Shown: positions 9,203 to 18,051 of the stretch, in pieces
Numbering within the stretch: position 1 is the first letter of the stretch
Layout of the letters: each line of letters starts with the position of its first letter
NCBI GenBank assembly: GCA_963722815.1
Contig: CAVROM010000011.1
Location: 310,001-374,000, forward strand
Direction: 5' to 3'
Source: DASQFQ01 sp963722815
GTDB lineage: Bacteria > Actinomycetota > Thermoleophilia > Solirubrobacterales > Solirubrobacteraceae
Length of the DNA stretch: 64,000 bases
The notes under the pieces: model-generated
Seen by the model: the letters and a program-made list of their open reading frames with translations, nothing else
The model's database searches: none
Told to the model about the DNA's origin: nothing
Program-made: the position numbers and the translations under genes

Positions 9203-10459
9203 ATGGGCAACGACCCTGCCGCAATGGCCACGACGCCCACCGAGCGCCCGCCCGTCGCGCCGCCTCCGCCGCGGCGGCCGCCGGGCTTCGTCAGCGCGCT
9301 GCGAGGCTCAGGGGCCGCGGCGCCGTTCGTGGCCTCGCTGATCGGCCGGCTGCCGATGGGCGCGGTCGGGCTCGTGTTCATCCTGCGCACGAACGAGATC
9401 ACCGGCTCGTTCGCGCTCGGCGGGCTCGCCACCGGCGCCTACGCGCTCTCGATCGGCCTGATCGCGCCCGCCATGGGCCGCCTGATCGACCTCAAGGGCC
9501 AGACCCGCCTCCTCATCGGCACCGCCGTCGTCTACGCCTCCGCGCTGATCGGCTTCGCCGCGCTGCCGAACGACGCCGGCGTGCTGCCGATCGTCGCGCT
9601 GGCGGCGCTCACAGGCGCGTCCCAGCCGCCGCTCGGCGCGACCGTGCGCTCGCTGTGGAACCAGACGCTCGACGACCCGGTCACGCGCCACGTCCTCTTC
9701 ACGGGCGAGTCGGCGGTGCTCGAGGCGATCTACATCGCCGGCCCGGTGCTGATCGTGGCCGGGATCGGCGGGCTCATCTCGATCCCCGCCGCGGCCGCCG
9801 CGTGCGGCGTGTTCGGGCTGACCGGCACGCTGCTGTTCGCCGCCACCAAGAGCTCGCGCGCGTGGCGCCCGGACCCCGGCCGCGTGCGCAGCCTGGCCGG
9901 GGCGCTCGCCTCCCCCGGCGTGTGCACGATGATCGGCACGCTGTTCGTGGTCGGCGCGGGCGTCGGGATCATCGAGGTCGCCGTGCCCGCGCTGTGCCAG
10001 GCCGAGGGCTCGCCGAGCGCGACCGGCTTCGTGCTCGGCATCTGGGGCTTCGGCAGCCTCGTCGGCGGCGTCGTCGCGAGCCGGCTAGCGGCGGGCGAGG
10101 ACCCGGGTCGGCGCGTGATCGTGCTGCTGGCGGCGCTGGCGGTCGGGACCGCCCCGCTGATGCTCGCCGACGGAATCGTCTCGCTCGGCGCGCTGATGTT
10201 CGTGGCCGGGATCGCGATCGCCCCGGCGCTGGCCGCCGTGCACTCGCTCACCGGCCAGCTCGCGCACGTCGGGACGACCACCGAGGCCTACACGTGGCTC
10301 GGCACCGGCATGGGCGCGGGCATCGCGATCGGCGCCGGGGTTGGCGGCGTGGTGGTCGAGGGCGCGGGCACGACCGAGGCCTTCCTGCTCGCCGCGTGCG
10401 CCGTCGCGCTGGGCGCAGTGCTGGCCGGCGCGCGGCGGTGGAGCCTCCAGCCGGCCTGA
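9203..10459 (+). CDS. Major facilitator superfamily transporter
   Basis: About 418 residues with a proline-rich cytoplasmic N terminus (RPPVAPPPPRRPPGF) and about 12 hydrophobic helices. An MFS loop motif is visible in the GRLIDLKGQTRLL segment between helices 2 and 3. It resembles small-molecule or drug exporters of actinobacteria; the substrate is unknown. ATG candidates in frame are 9164, 9203 and 9224. The first lies just ahead of the dyad, so 9203 is preferred, although no strong ribosome site is seen before any of them. Expression is probably controlled by the divergent ArsR-type protein. Confidence 0.85.
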   Translation: MGNDPAAMATTPTERPPVAPPPPRRPPGFVSALRGSGAAAPFVASLIGRLPMGAVGLVFILRTNEITGSFALGGLATGAYALSIGLIAPAMGRLIDLKGQTRLLIGTAVVYASALIGFAALPNDAGVLPIVALAALTGASQPPLGATVRSLWNQTLDDPVTRHVLFTGESAVLEAIYIAGPVLIVAGIGGLISIPAAAAACGVFGLTGTLLFAATKSSRAWRPDPGRVRSLAGALASPGVCTMIGTLFVVGAGVGIIEVAVPALCQAEGSPSATGFVLGIWGFGSLVGGVVASRLAAGEDPGRRVIVLLAALAVGTAPLMLADGIVSLGALMFVAGIAIAPALAAVHSLTGQLAHVGTTTEAYTWLGTGMGAGIAIGAGVGGVVVEGAGTTEAFLLAACAVALGAVLAGARRWSLQPA

Positions 10460-10502
10460 CGCGGCAGACTACGCGCCCTGAACCCGAACGAAGGTGGCTG
10501 AA

Positions 10503-11331
10503 ATGGGCGTTTTGGACGACAAGGTGGCGATCGTGACGGGCTCGGCCCGCGGCATCGGCCGCGCGACGGCCGAGCTGCTCTCCGAGCAGGGCGCGAAGGT
10601 GCTGATCAACGACCTCGACGGCGACGTCGCCGAGCAGACGGCGTCGGAGATCGCGGGCGAGACCGTGGTCTACGGCGGCGACCTGACCAAGGAGGGCGCG
10701 GCCGACGAGCTGGTCCAGACGGCGATCGACGCCTGGGGCAAGATCGACATCATCGTCAACAACGCCGGCTACACGATCGACGCGCCGATCCACAAGATGT
10801 CCGACGACGCCTTCCAGCGCATGCTCGACATCCACACCATCGTCCCCGTTCCGCGTGATCCGCGCCGCCGCGCCGCACCTGCGCGAGCCGGCCAAGAAGG
10901 AGCGCGAGGAGGGCGTCGAGGTGTTCCGCAAGATCGTCAACGTCTCCTCGATCTCGGGCACGATGGGCAACGCCGGCCAGGCCAACTACTCGGCCGGCAA
11001 GTCCGGCGTGGTGGGCATCACCAAGACGCTGGCCAAGGAGTGGGGCCAGTTCAAGATCAACGTCAACGCGGTCGCGTTCGGCTACATCGAGACGCGCCTG
11101 ACCGCCTCCAAGGACGCCGACAACGTCATGGAGATCGGCGGCGAGAAGGTCCAGCTCGGCATCCCCGACAACCTGCGCGGGATGGCGTCGATGCTGATCC
11201 CGCTCGGGCGCCCGGGCACGCCCCAGGAGGCGGCCGGCGGCGTCTTCTTCCTCTGCTCGCCGTGGTCCAACTTCGTCCACGGCCAGGTGCTCAACATCAC
11301 CGGCGGGCAGTTCACGGGCATGACGACGTGA
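10503..11331 (+). CDS. Short-chain dehydrogenase/reductase, FabG-like (frameshifted)
   Basis: The NAD(P)-binding TGSARGIG and the NNAG motif lie in the first frame; the catalytic ANYSAGK (Tyr and Lys three residues later) and C-terminal NITGGQFTG lie in the second. The frames meet at 10848, where removing one G after CCCC restores HTIVPFRVIRAAAPH, so the break is probably a sequence error. The restored length is about 275 residues. Likely reaction is NAD(P)H-dependent 3-oxoacyl/3-hydroxyacyl interconversion, substrate unknown. ATG 10503 has GAAGG about 9 bases upstream and is preferred to the GTG at 10494. The stop overlaps the GTG of the acetyltransferase. Confidence 0.85.
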
Positions 11332-11790
11332 GCACCGAGCACGTCATCAGCGTCGTCGGCGAGGCCGACCTCGAGGACCTGCTGCCGCTGCTGCGCGGCT
11401 ACTGCGACTTCTACGAGGTCGCGCCCTCCGACGACGCGCTGCTCGCCATCTCGCGCGCGCTGATCGCGGACCCGGAGCGCGAAGGGATGCAGCTGATCGC
11501 GCGGCAGCCGGACGGCAAGGCGAGTCGGCTTCGCGACCCTCTACTGGACGTGGCAGACGCTCAACGCCGCGCGGCTCGGTGTCATGAACGACCTGTTCGT
11601 GGCGGAGGAGGCGCGCGGCACCGGCCTCGCCGACCGCCTGATCGCCGCCTGCCGCGAGCGCGCCGCCAGCCACGGCGCGCGCGAGCTCGCATGGCAGACC
11701 GCCAAGGACAACTACCGGGCGCAGAAGGTCTACGACCGCATCGGCGGCTCGAAGTCCGAGTGGCTGGATTACTCTCTGGCCGTCGAATGA
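11328..11790 (+). CDS. GNAT-family N-acetyltransferase (frameshifted)
   Basis: Starts at GTG 11328 inside the SDR stop and would give about 153 residues. The first frame gives EHVISVVGEADLEDLLPLLRGYCDFYEV. After 11522 the second frame gives VGFATLYWTW and MNDLFVAEEARGTGLADRLIAACRE, the latter being the acetyl-CoA pyrophosphate-binding motif A (RGTGLA). The C-terminal LAWQTAKDNYRAQKVYDRIGG matches motif B. Dropping the G at 11522 restores KAVGFATLYW, so a false insertion is likely. Substrate unknown. The stop overlaps the cupin ATG (ATGA), giving a compact SDR-GNAT-cupin operon. Confidence 0.8.
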
Positions 11791-12164
11791 GGGTCGTCAA
11801 GCCATCCCAGGTGGATCGCGACGTGCCGCGCGGCGTCGTCGGCGGCGCGGAGATCTCGCAGGCCACCACCGGCGCGGTGAACATCTACATGGGCCTGTTC
11901 CGCGTGCCGCCCGCCGCTCGCTCGCGCCCCCACTACCACGAGGGCTGCGAGAGCGCGGTCTACATGCTCTCCGGCGCGCTCGAGGTGCGCTGGGGCGACC
12001 AGCTCGAGCAGACCGTGACGATCGGGCCCGGGGACATGGTCTACGTGCCGCCGCGCGAGACGCACATCCTCGTCAACCACTCCGACTCCGAGCCCGCGGA
12101 GTACGTCGTCGCGCGCGACTCGCCGACCGAGGACTCGGTCGAGGTGCCGTGGGCGGAGGGCTGA
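11787..12164 (+). CDS. Cupin-domain protein
   Basis: 125 residues forming a single cupin barrel. Motif 1 is RPHYHEGCESAVYMLSGALEVRWG, with two His and one Glu metal ligands; motif 2 is GDMVYVPPRETHILVNHSD, with a His. The product is presumably a small metal-binding enzyme or sensor; the family does not predict the substrate. It is the last gene of the SDR-GNAT-cupin operon, and the 132-bp inverted repeat begins directly after its stop. Confidence 0.82.
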   Translation: MRVVKPSQVDRDVPRGVVGGAEISQATTGAVNIYMGLFRVPPAARSRPHYHEGCESAVYMLSGALEVRWGDQLEQTVTIGPGDMVYVPPRETHILVNHSDSEPAEYVVARDSPTEDSVEVPWAEG

Positions 12165-12296
12165 AACTGCGGCATTGAGGGGTGGGTTCGAACCGCCCGG
12201 AGCCCACGAATGTCACCTCAAGCCGACATAGTGACCATCGAGGTGACATTCGTGGTCCGAACGGCGTTCGAACCCGACCCCTGCCCAGCCGCAGTT
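12165..12296. repeat. 132-bp imperfect inverted repeat filling a convergent intergenic gap
   Basis: The whole space between the cupin stop and the ABC permease stop is one long dyad. The inner arms 12204-12219 and 12240-12255 are a perfect 16-bp inverted repeat (CCACGAATGTCACCTC) around a 20-base loop. The outer ends are AACTGCGGC (12165-12173) and GCCGCAGTT (12288-12296). Between them the arms match with small gaps and include GGGTTCGAAC on both sides. It could act as a two-way terminator or be a miniature mobile-element remnant. It is not a tRNA: the T-loop-like GGTTCGAACC has no acceptor stem or anticodon arm. Confidence 0.8.
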
Positions 12297-12304
12297 GACG
12301 TTCG

Positions 12305-13045
12305 TCAGCCCGTGCGCCTCCGGAACAGCCACCCCGACGCCGCCACCGACGCGACGAGGATCGCCGCGCACCACGCCAGCGCCGTGCCCGCCTGGGTCGG
12401 ACCGCCGAGCAGCAACCCGCGCAGCGTCTCCACCACCGGCGTGATCGGCTGGTGCGCCGCGAAGCCCTGCAGCCACGACGGCATCGTGTCCACCGGCACG
12501 AACGCGGAGCTCGCGTAGGGCAGGAACATCACGACGAAGGTGATGCCGTTGGCGGCCTCCGGCGAGGTGGCGATCAAGCCCAGCGCGGCCGCGAGCGACG
12601 AGATCGCCAGCACGTAGGCGAGCAGCACGCCGGCGGCCGCGAGCCAGTCGAGCGCCGAAGCGTCGGGCCGGAAGCCGATCAGCAGCGCCACGCCCAGGAC
12701 GAGCGCGGTCGAGGCGGCGTTGCGCACGACGCTCGCCGCCACGTGGCCGGCGAGCACCGCGGGGCCGCCGACGTCCATCGAGCGGAGGCGGTCGACGATC
12801 CCGCCGGTCATGTCCTGGCTGACGGTGACCGCGGTGGTGGCCGAGCCGAAGCCGGCGCACAGCAGGATCACGCCGGGGACGACGTAGGTGACGTAGTCGC
12901 CGCCGGTCTCGATCGCCCCGCCGAACAGATAGACGAACATCAGCATCAGCAGCACCGGAAGCGCCAGCGAGGTGATCAGCGCGTCGATCTGGCGCATCGA
13001 GAGCCGGACGCAGCGCCCGGCCATGGTGAGGGCGATCTCAGGCAT
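12305..13045 (-). CDS. ABC-2 type exporter permease (DrrB-like)
   Basis: 246 residues with six predicted membrane helices and an ABC-2 permease pattern (TYVVPGVILLCAGFGSATTAVTVSQD; FLPYASSAFVPVDTMPSWLQGFAAHQPITPVVETLRGLL). DrrB-type proteins form the channel for drug or lipid export driven by a DrrA ATPase. It overlaps the upstream ATPase gene by 8 bases, so the two form one unit. Start ATG 13045. Divergent TetR control is likely; substrate unknown. Confidence 0.9.
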   Translation of the reverse strand: MPEIALTMAGRCVRLSMRQIDALITSLALPVLLMLMFVYLFGGAIETGGDYVTYVVPGVILLCAGFGSATTAVTVSQDMTGGIVDRLRSMDVGGPAVLAGHVAASVVRNAASTALVLGVALLIGFRPDASALDWLAAAGVLLAYVLAISSLAAALGLIATSPEAANGITFVVMFLPYASSAFVPVDTMPSWLQGFAAHQPITPVVETLRGLLLGGPTQAGTALAWCAAILVASVAASGWLFRRRTG

Positions 13046-13958
13046 CGGCGCCGTGCCCCGTGAGCGCGAAGTAGACGTCGTCGAGCGTCGCGCTGCGCAC
13101 CGCGAAGCGCTCCGGGTCGAGCTCGTTGAGCAGCGAGCGCACGTGGGCGGCGCTGCCGTCGGTGGCGACCTCGATCACGTGGCGCGCCGGGTCGGCAGCG
13201 AGCGCGCGCCCGTCGAGCGCGAGCGCGGCCGCGGCGTATGCGTCCGCGTCGGCGAAGGTCAGCTCAACGCGCTGGTCGGCGACCCGCCGCTTGAGCTCGG
13301 CGGGCGTGCCCTCGGCGACGATCCGGCCGCCGTCGAGCACCGCGACGCGGTCGGCGAGCCGGTCGGCCTCCTCGAGGTACTGGGTGGTGAGGAAGACGGT
13401 CACGCCCTCGCCGGCGAGCCCCGCGACCGTGTCCCACATCGCCTGGCGGCTGCGCGGGTCGAGCCCGACGGTCGGCTCGTCGAGGAACACGACCTGCGGC
13501 TCGCCGACGAGGCCGGCCGCGAGGTCGAGCCGGCGGCGCATGCCGCCCGAGTAGGTGCCGACCCGGCGGCGGCCGGCGTCGCGGAGCTCGAAGCGCCCCA
13601 GCAGCTCGCAGGCGCGAGCGCGGGCGGCGGAGCGGCCGAGGCCCTGCAGGCGGCCCATCATGCGGAGGTTCTCCTCCCCGGTCTGCAGCTCGTCGACCGC
13701 GGCGTGCTGCCCGGTGAGGCTGATCGCGCGCCGGACGCGGCGGCGGTCGGCGACGACGTCGAGCCCGGCGACGCGGGCCGTGCCCGCATCCGGCCGCAGC
13801 AGCGTGCAGAGCAGACGCACGGTGGTGGTCTTGCCCGCCCCGTTGGGGCCGAGCAGCGAGAAGACGGTGCCGGGGCGGACCTGCAGGTCGACGCCGGCCA
13901 GCACGGGGGTGCCGGCGAACGCCTTGCGGAGCCCCGTGGCTTCTATTGCGTATGGCAT
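13038..13958 (-). CDS. ABC exporter ATP-binding protein (DrrA-like)
   Basis: 306 residues starting MPYAIEATGLRKAF. Walker A is GPNGAGKT, the signature is YSGGMRRRLDLA, Walker B is VVFLDEPTVGLD, and the H-loop position has Gln (LTTQYLEEAD), as is usual in the DrrA clade. The C-terminal extension (about 230-306) is the DUF4162-like tail that pairs with DrrB. ATG 13958 is chosen; an in-frame ATG lies two codons upstream (13964). It is divergent from a TetR gene across a short AT-rich gap holding direct repeats. Confidence 0.92.
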   Translation of the reverse strand: MPYAIEATGLRKAFAGTPVLAGVDLQVRPGTVFSLLGPNGAGKTTTVRLLCTLLRPDAGTARVAGLDVVADRRRVRRAISLTGQHAAVDELQTGEENLRMMGRLQGLGRSAARARACELLGRFELRDAGRRRVGTYSGGMRRRLDLAAGLVGEPQVVFLDEPTVGLDPRSRQAMWDTVAGLAGEGVTVFLTTQYLEEADRLADRVAVLDGGRIVAEGTPAELKRRVADQRVELTFADADAYAAAALALDGRALAADPARHVIEVATDGSAAHVRSLLNELDPERFAVRSATLDDVYFALTGHGADA

Positions 13959-13973
13959 AAACATAATTGCGTA
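13945..13973. promoter_or_regulatory. Direct repeats ATTGCGTA, candidate TetR operator
   Basis: ATTGCGTA occurs at 13945-13952 and 13966-13973, 21 bp apart (two helical turns), in an AT-rich island between the divergent DrrA-like and TetR genes. A TATG-G-CATA dyad lies between the copies. The first copy covers the ATPase start codon region, which suits repression of the exporter. Function is inferred. Confidence 0.4.
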
Positions 13974-13989
13974 GGATATACACAGTCCG

Positions 13990-14745
13990 ATGCCGCGCGC
14001 AAGTGAAGCCGACGAGCCACCCCTCCCCGCCAGCCTCGAGGCCGCGTGGGGGCGGCGGGCGCGCCCCACCAAGGGCCCGAAGCCCGGGCTCAGCCTCGAG
14101 CGGATCGTCGAGGCGGCGGTCGCGCTCGCCCAGGCCGAGGGGATCGGCGCGGTCTCGATGGCGCGGGTGGCGGGCGAGCTCGGCTCCTCCCCCATGTCGC
14201 TCTACCGCTACGTGGCGGCCAAGGACGAGCTGCTCGCGCTGATGGTCGACGCCGCGCTCGGCCCGGTCCCGCAACGCGCCGAGAGCGAGGACTGGCGCGC
14301 CGGCCTCACGCGCTGGGCGTGGGGCTACCACGACGCGTTCCGGCGGCACCCGTGGGCGCTGCAGGTCCCGAGCGGGCCGGCGGTGACGCCGAACCTGACC
14401 GCCTGGCTCGAGGACGGCCTGCAGAGCCTCGCCGCCACCGGGCTGCCGGAGGCGCAGAAGCTGTCGGTGCTGCTGCTCGTGAGCGGCTACGTCCGCAACG
14501 AGGCGACGCTGGCGGCCACCATCGGCGCGACCGAGGGCGGCGAGATCATGCCCACGTGGGGCCGGCAGCTCGCGCGGCTGACCGATCCGGAGGACTTCCC
14601 GGCGCTGCACAGGGCGCTCGGATCAGAGGCCTTCGCGCAGGACGATGCGCCCGACGAGGAGTTCGTATTTGGGCTCGAACGAGTGCTCGACGGGATTGGT
14701 TCGCTCGTTTCGGGGAAGGATGCACCTCGCAGATGTGAGCGCTAA
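13990..14745 (+). CDS. TetR-family transcriptional regulator
   Basis: 251 residues. After a Pro-rich leader, the TetR helix-turn-helix is at about 35-80 (IVEAAVALAQAEGIGAVSMA then LGSSPMSLYRYVAAKDELLALM). The C-terminal domain is of the type seen in regulators of DrrAB-like exporters, with TRWAWGYHDAFRRHPWALQVP. It is divergent from the exporter, which it probably represses until a ligand binds. Its 3' end overlaps the LacI-type palindrome in front of araB. Confidence 0.9.
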   Translation: MPRASEADEPPLPASLEAAWGRRARPTKGPKPGLSLERIVEAAVALAQAEGIGAVSMARVAGELGSSPMSLYRYVAAKDELLALMVDAALGPVPQRAESEDWRAGLTRWAWGYHDAFRRHPWALQVPSGPAVTPNLTAWLEDGLQSLAATGLPEAQKLSVLLLVSGYVRNEATLAATIGATEGGEIMPTWGRQLARLTDPEDFPALHRALGSEAFAQDDAPDEEFVFGLERVLDGIGSLVSGKDAPRRCER

Positions 14746-14748
14746 CGT
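14734..14748. promoter_or_regulatory. LacI/GalR-type palindrome upstream of araB
   Basis: TGTGAGCGCTAACGT contains the dyad GTGAGCGCTAAC (10 of 12 symmetric) centred on AGCGCT, the usual form of LacI-family operators. It ends 10 bases before the araB ATG and overlaps the last codons of the TetR gene. No LacI-family gene is in the window, so the regulator would act from elsewhere. It pairs with the site at 21601-21614. Confidence 0.55.
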
Positions 14749-14758
14749 GCGGAGGCAC

Positions 14759-16415
14759 ATGGAGGAGCAGTACGTGGTGGGGGTGGACTTCGGGACGCTG
14801 TCCGGACGCGCCGTGGTGGTCCGCGTCAGCGACGGCGCCGAGCTCGGCTCGGCCGTCACCGACTACCCCAACGCGGTGATCGAGCGGACGCTGCCGGAGA
14901 CCGGCGAGCGGCTCGGCTCCTCGTGGGCGCTGCAGGATCCCGACGACTGGCGCGAGGTGCTGCGCAGGGCGGTCCCCGCCGCGGTGAAGGATGCCGGCGT
15001 CGAGCCGGAGGCGGTCGTCGGCATCGGCACCGATTTCACCGCCTCGACGCCGCTGCCGGTGCTCGCCGACGGCACCCCGCTGTGCGAGACGCCCGAGCTC
15101 CGCGGCCGGCCGCACGCCTACCCAAAGCTGTGGAAGCACCACGCCGCGCAGCCGCAGGCCGACCGCATCACCGCGCTCGCCGCCGAGCGCAACGAGCCGT
15201 GGCTGGCCCGCTACGGCGGCATGATCTCCTCCGAGTGGCAGTACGCGAAGGCGCTGCAGGTGCTGGAGGAGGACGCCGAGGTCTATGACGCGATGGACCG
15301 CTGGATCGAGGGCGCCGACTGGATCGTCTGGGAGCTGTGCGGCGAGGAGACGCGCAACGAGTGCACCGCCGGCTACAAGGGCATCCGCCAGGACGACCAC
15401 TACCCCTCCGAGGAGTACCTCGCCGCGCTCGACGAGCGCTTCGCGCGCTTCCCGGCCGACAAGCTCGAGCATGCAGCTCGCCCCGCTCGGCGGCCGCGCC
15501 GGCTCGCTGACCGCCGAGGCGGCCGAGTGGACCGGGCTCCCCGAGGGCATCGCGGTGGCGGTCGGCAACGTCGACGCCCACGTCACGGTGCCCGCCGCCC
15601 AGGCGATCGAGCCCGGCACGATGGTCGCGATCATGGGCACCTCGACGTGCCACGTGATGAACGGCGAGCAGCCGGTCGAGGTGCCGGGCATGTGCGGCGC
15701 GGTCCTCGGCGGGATCACGCCCGGCCTGTGGGGCTTCGAGGCCGGGCAGAGCGGCGTCGGCGACATCTTCGGCTGGTTCGTCGACCACCTCGTCGGGCCC
15801 GAGTACCACGATGAGGCCGAGCGCAAGGGCATCTCGCTGCACGCGCACCTCTCGGAGCTCGCGGCCGAGCAGCAGGTCGGCGAGCACGGGCTCGTCGCGC
15901 TCGACTGGGAGAGCGGCAACCGCTCGGTGCTGGTCGACCACGACCTCAGCGGCGTGATCGTCGGGCTCACGCTCGGCACGCGCCCGCCCGACATCTACCG
16001 CGCGCTGGTCGAGGCGACCGCGTTCGGCACGCGCAAGATCGTCGAGACGTTCGAGGACTCCGGGGTGCCGGTCGACGACTTCGTGGTCGCGGGCGGCCTG
16101 CTCAAGAACCGGTTCGTGATGCAGATCTACGCCGACGTGCTGCGGCGCCCGCTGCACCTGATCGGCTCTGACCAGGGGCCGGCGCTCGGCTCCGCGATCC
16201 ACGCCGCGGTCGCCGCCGGCGCGCATCCCGACGTCCGCGCCGCCGCCGCCGCGATGGGCAAGCTCGAGCGCGACGCCTACGCGCCGGACGCCGCCGCGGC
16301 CGACGCCTACGACGAGCTGTACACGCTGTACACGCGGCTGCACGACCACTTCGGCCGCGACGACGACGACCTCATGCACCGCCTGCGGCGGCCGCCCGGA
16401 GAGCTCGTCAGTTGA
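14759..16415 (+). CDS. araB: L-ribulokinase (frameshifted)
   Basis: FGGY-family kinase of about 551 residues. It begins MEEQYVVGVDFGTLSGRAVVV, the typical ribulokinase N terminus with the phosphate-binding DFGT, and contains TDFTASTPLPVL, then VGNVDAHVTVPAAQAI, GTSTCHVM and the C-terminal FGGY signature VVAGGLLKNRFVMQIYADV. It would phosphorylate L-ribulose to L-ribulose 5-phosphate in the cytoplasm. A +1 break lies at 15467; removing the G after CTC gives DKLSMQLAPLGGRAG and one open frame, so a sequence error is likely. ATG 14759 follows GGAGG closely (14751-14755). The stop overlaps the TTG start of the dehydrogenase. Together with araD it defines the arabinose operon. Confidence 0.9.
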
Positions 16416-17398
16416 GCGCGGTCGCCCGCCTGCACGGCACCGGAGACGTCCGGCTTGCCGACGAGCCCGTGCGCGATCCGGGCCCGGACGAGAGCCTCGT
16501 CCACGTCGAGGCCGTCGGCCTCTGCGGCTCCGACCTGCACTGGTACGAGGAGGGCGGGATCGGCGACGCGCGGCTCTCCAACCCGCTCGTGGTCGGCCAC
16601 GAGTTCGCCGGCGTGGTCGAGGGCGGGCCGCTGGACGGGCAGCGCGTCGCGGTCGACCCCGCGCTGCACTGCGGCCACTGCGCGCGCTGCCTCGAGGGCA
16701 ACCAGAACCTGTGCCCGAACGTCGTCTTCGCCGGCCACGGCGACTGCGACGGCGGCCTGCGCGAGTACCTCAGCTGGCCGACCGAGGCGCTTCACCTGCT
16801 GCCCGCCTCGATGGACGCCGCGGCCGGGGCGATGCTCGAGCCGCTCGGCGTGGCGATCCACTCCTTCGACCTCGGTCACGTGCACCTCGGCGCCGACGTC
16901 GCGGTGGTCGGCTGCGGCCCGATCGGGCTGCTGCTGATCCAGGTCGCGCGCGCCGCCGGCGCGCGCGTGACGCTCGCCGTCGACCCGCTGCCGCACCGCC
17001 GCGAGGCCGCGCACGGCGCGGGCGCCGAGCTCGTCGCCGCCCCCGGCGACGTCCCCGCGGGCGCCGACGTCGACGTCGCCTTCGAGGTCGCCGGCACCGA
17101 CGAGGCGGTCGACCTCGCCATGCAGGCGGCGCGGCCGGGCGCGCGGGTGGTGCTCGCCGGCATCCCCGGCGACGACCGCACGTCGTTCAGCGCCTCGCTC
17201 GCGCGCCGCAAGGGCCTGACGATCGCGATGGTGCGGCGGATGAACGCCGTCTACCCGCGCGCGATCTCCCTGGTCGAGCGCGGGCTGGTCGACGTCGACG
17301 CGCTCGTCACGCACCGCTATCCGCTGGCCGAGGTCGACGAGGCGTTCCGCGTCGCCGCCGCCCGCACCGGCCTCAAGGTCGTGGTGGAGCCGGCGTGA
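16412..17398 (+). CDS. Zinc-dependent polyol/alcohol dehydrogenase (sorbitol dehydrogenase-like)
   Basis: 328-residue MDR-superfamily dehydrogenase. The catalytic zinc ligands are in GLCGSDLHWY and GHEFAGVVEGG, the structural-zinc cysteines in HCGHCARCLEGNQNLC, and the NAD-binding motif is VVGCGPIGLL. It starts at TTG 16412, overlapping the araB stop, and is followed by araD with a GTGA overlap. Family chemistry is NAD(P)-dependent oxidation of a polyol at C2. Between araB and araD it may produce L-ribulose or a related ketose from a pentitol such as arabinitol; this is inference, prompted by the absence of araA in the window. Confidence 0.88.
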   Translation: MSAVARLHGTGDVRLADEPVRDPGPDESLVHVEAVGLCGSDLHWYEEGGIGDARLSNPLVVGHEFAGVVEGGPLDGQRVAVDPALHCGHCARCLEGNQNLCPNVVFAGHGDCDGGLREYLSWPTEALHLLPASMDAAAGAMLEPLGVAIHSFDLGHVHLGADVAVVGCGPIGLLLIQVARAAGARVTLAVDPLPHRREAAHGAGAELVAAPGDVPAGADVDVAFEVAGTDEAVDLAMQAARPGARVVLAGIPGDDRTSFSASLARRKGLTIAMVRRMNAVYPRAISLVERGLVDVDALVTHRYPLAEVDEAFRVAAARTGLKVVVEPA

Positions 17399-18051
17399 GC
17401 TCGCTCGCCGAGATCCGCAGGACGGTCAGCGACCTGCATCAGGAGCTCGTGCGCAACCGGCTGGTGGCGTGGACGAGCGGGAACATCTCCGCGCGCGTCC
17501 CGGGCGAGGAGCTCGTGGTCATCAAGCCCAGCGGGCTCTCCTTCGACGAGCTCACCCCCGAGTCGATGGTCGTCGTCGACCTCGACGCCAACGTGGTCGA
17601 GGGCGAGTACGCCCCGTCGAGCGACACCGCCACGCACTGCGTCATCTACCGCGAGATGCCCGAGGTCGGCGGCGTGGTGCACACGCACAGCGCCTATGCG
17701 ACCGCGTGGGCCGCCCGCGGCGAGGAGATCCCCTGCGTGCTGACCGCGATGGCCGACGAGTTCGGCGGGCCGATCCCGCTCGGGCCGTTCGCGCTGATCG
17801 GCGACGAGGAGATCGGGCGCGGCGTGGTGCAGACGCTGGCGGGCCACCGCTCCCCCGCGGTACTGATGCGCAGCCACGGCGTGTTCACGATCGGCGACAG
17901 CGCGCGCTCCGCGATCAAGGCGGCGGTGATGTGCGAGGACGTCGCGCGTACGGTTCATCTCGCACGGGTACACGGCGACCTCGTGCCCCTCAAGCCGGCC
18001 GACATCGACGCTCTCTACGACCGCTACCAGAACGTCTACGGCCAGCGCTGA
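17395..18051 (+). CDS. araD: L-ribulose-5-phosphate 4-epimerase / class II aldolase
   Basis: 218-residue class II aldolase/adducin-fold protein. It shows WTSGNISAR, KPSGLSFDEL, SSDTATHCVIY, the zinc-binding VVHTHSAYA and RSHGVFTIG, as in AraD. Expected reaction: L-ribulose 5-phosphate to D-xylulose 5-phosphate, feeding the pentose phosphate pathway. GTG start at 17395 inside the previous stop; its own TGA overlaps the ATG of the symporter. The family also includes fuculose-phosphate aldolases; the araB neighbour supports AraD. Confidence 0.85.
   Translation: MSSLAEIRRTVSDLHQELVRNRLVAWTSGNISARVPGEELVVIKPSGLSFDELTPESMVVVDLDANVVEGEYAPSSDTATHCVIYREMPEVGGVVHTHSAYATAWAARGEEIPCVLTAMADEFGGPIPLGPFALIGDEEIGRGVVQTLAGHRSPAVLMRSHGVFTIGDSARSAIKAAVMCEDVARTVHLARVHGDLVPLKPADIDALYDRYQNVYGQR

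Noticed and set aside
12181..12215. tRNA gene suggested by GGTTCGAACC
   Set aside because: Only a T-loop-like palindrome is present; there is no acceptor stem, D-arm or anticodon arm, and the bases belong to the long inverted repeat.
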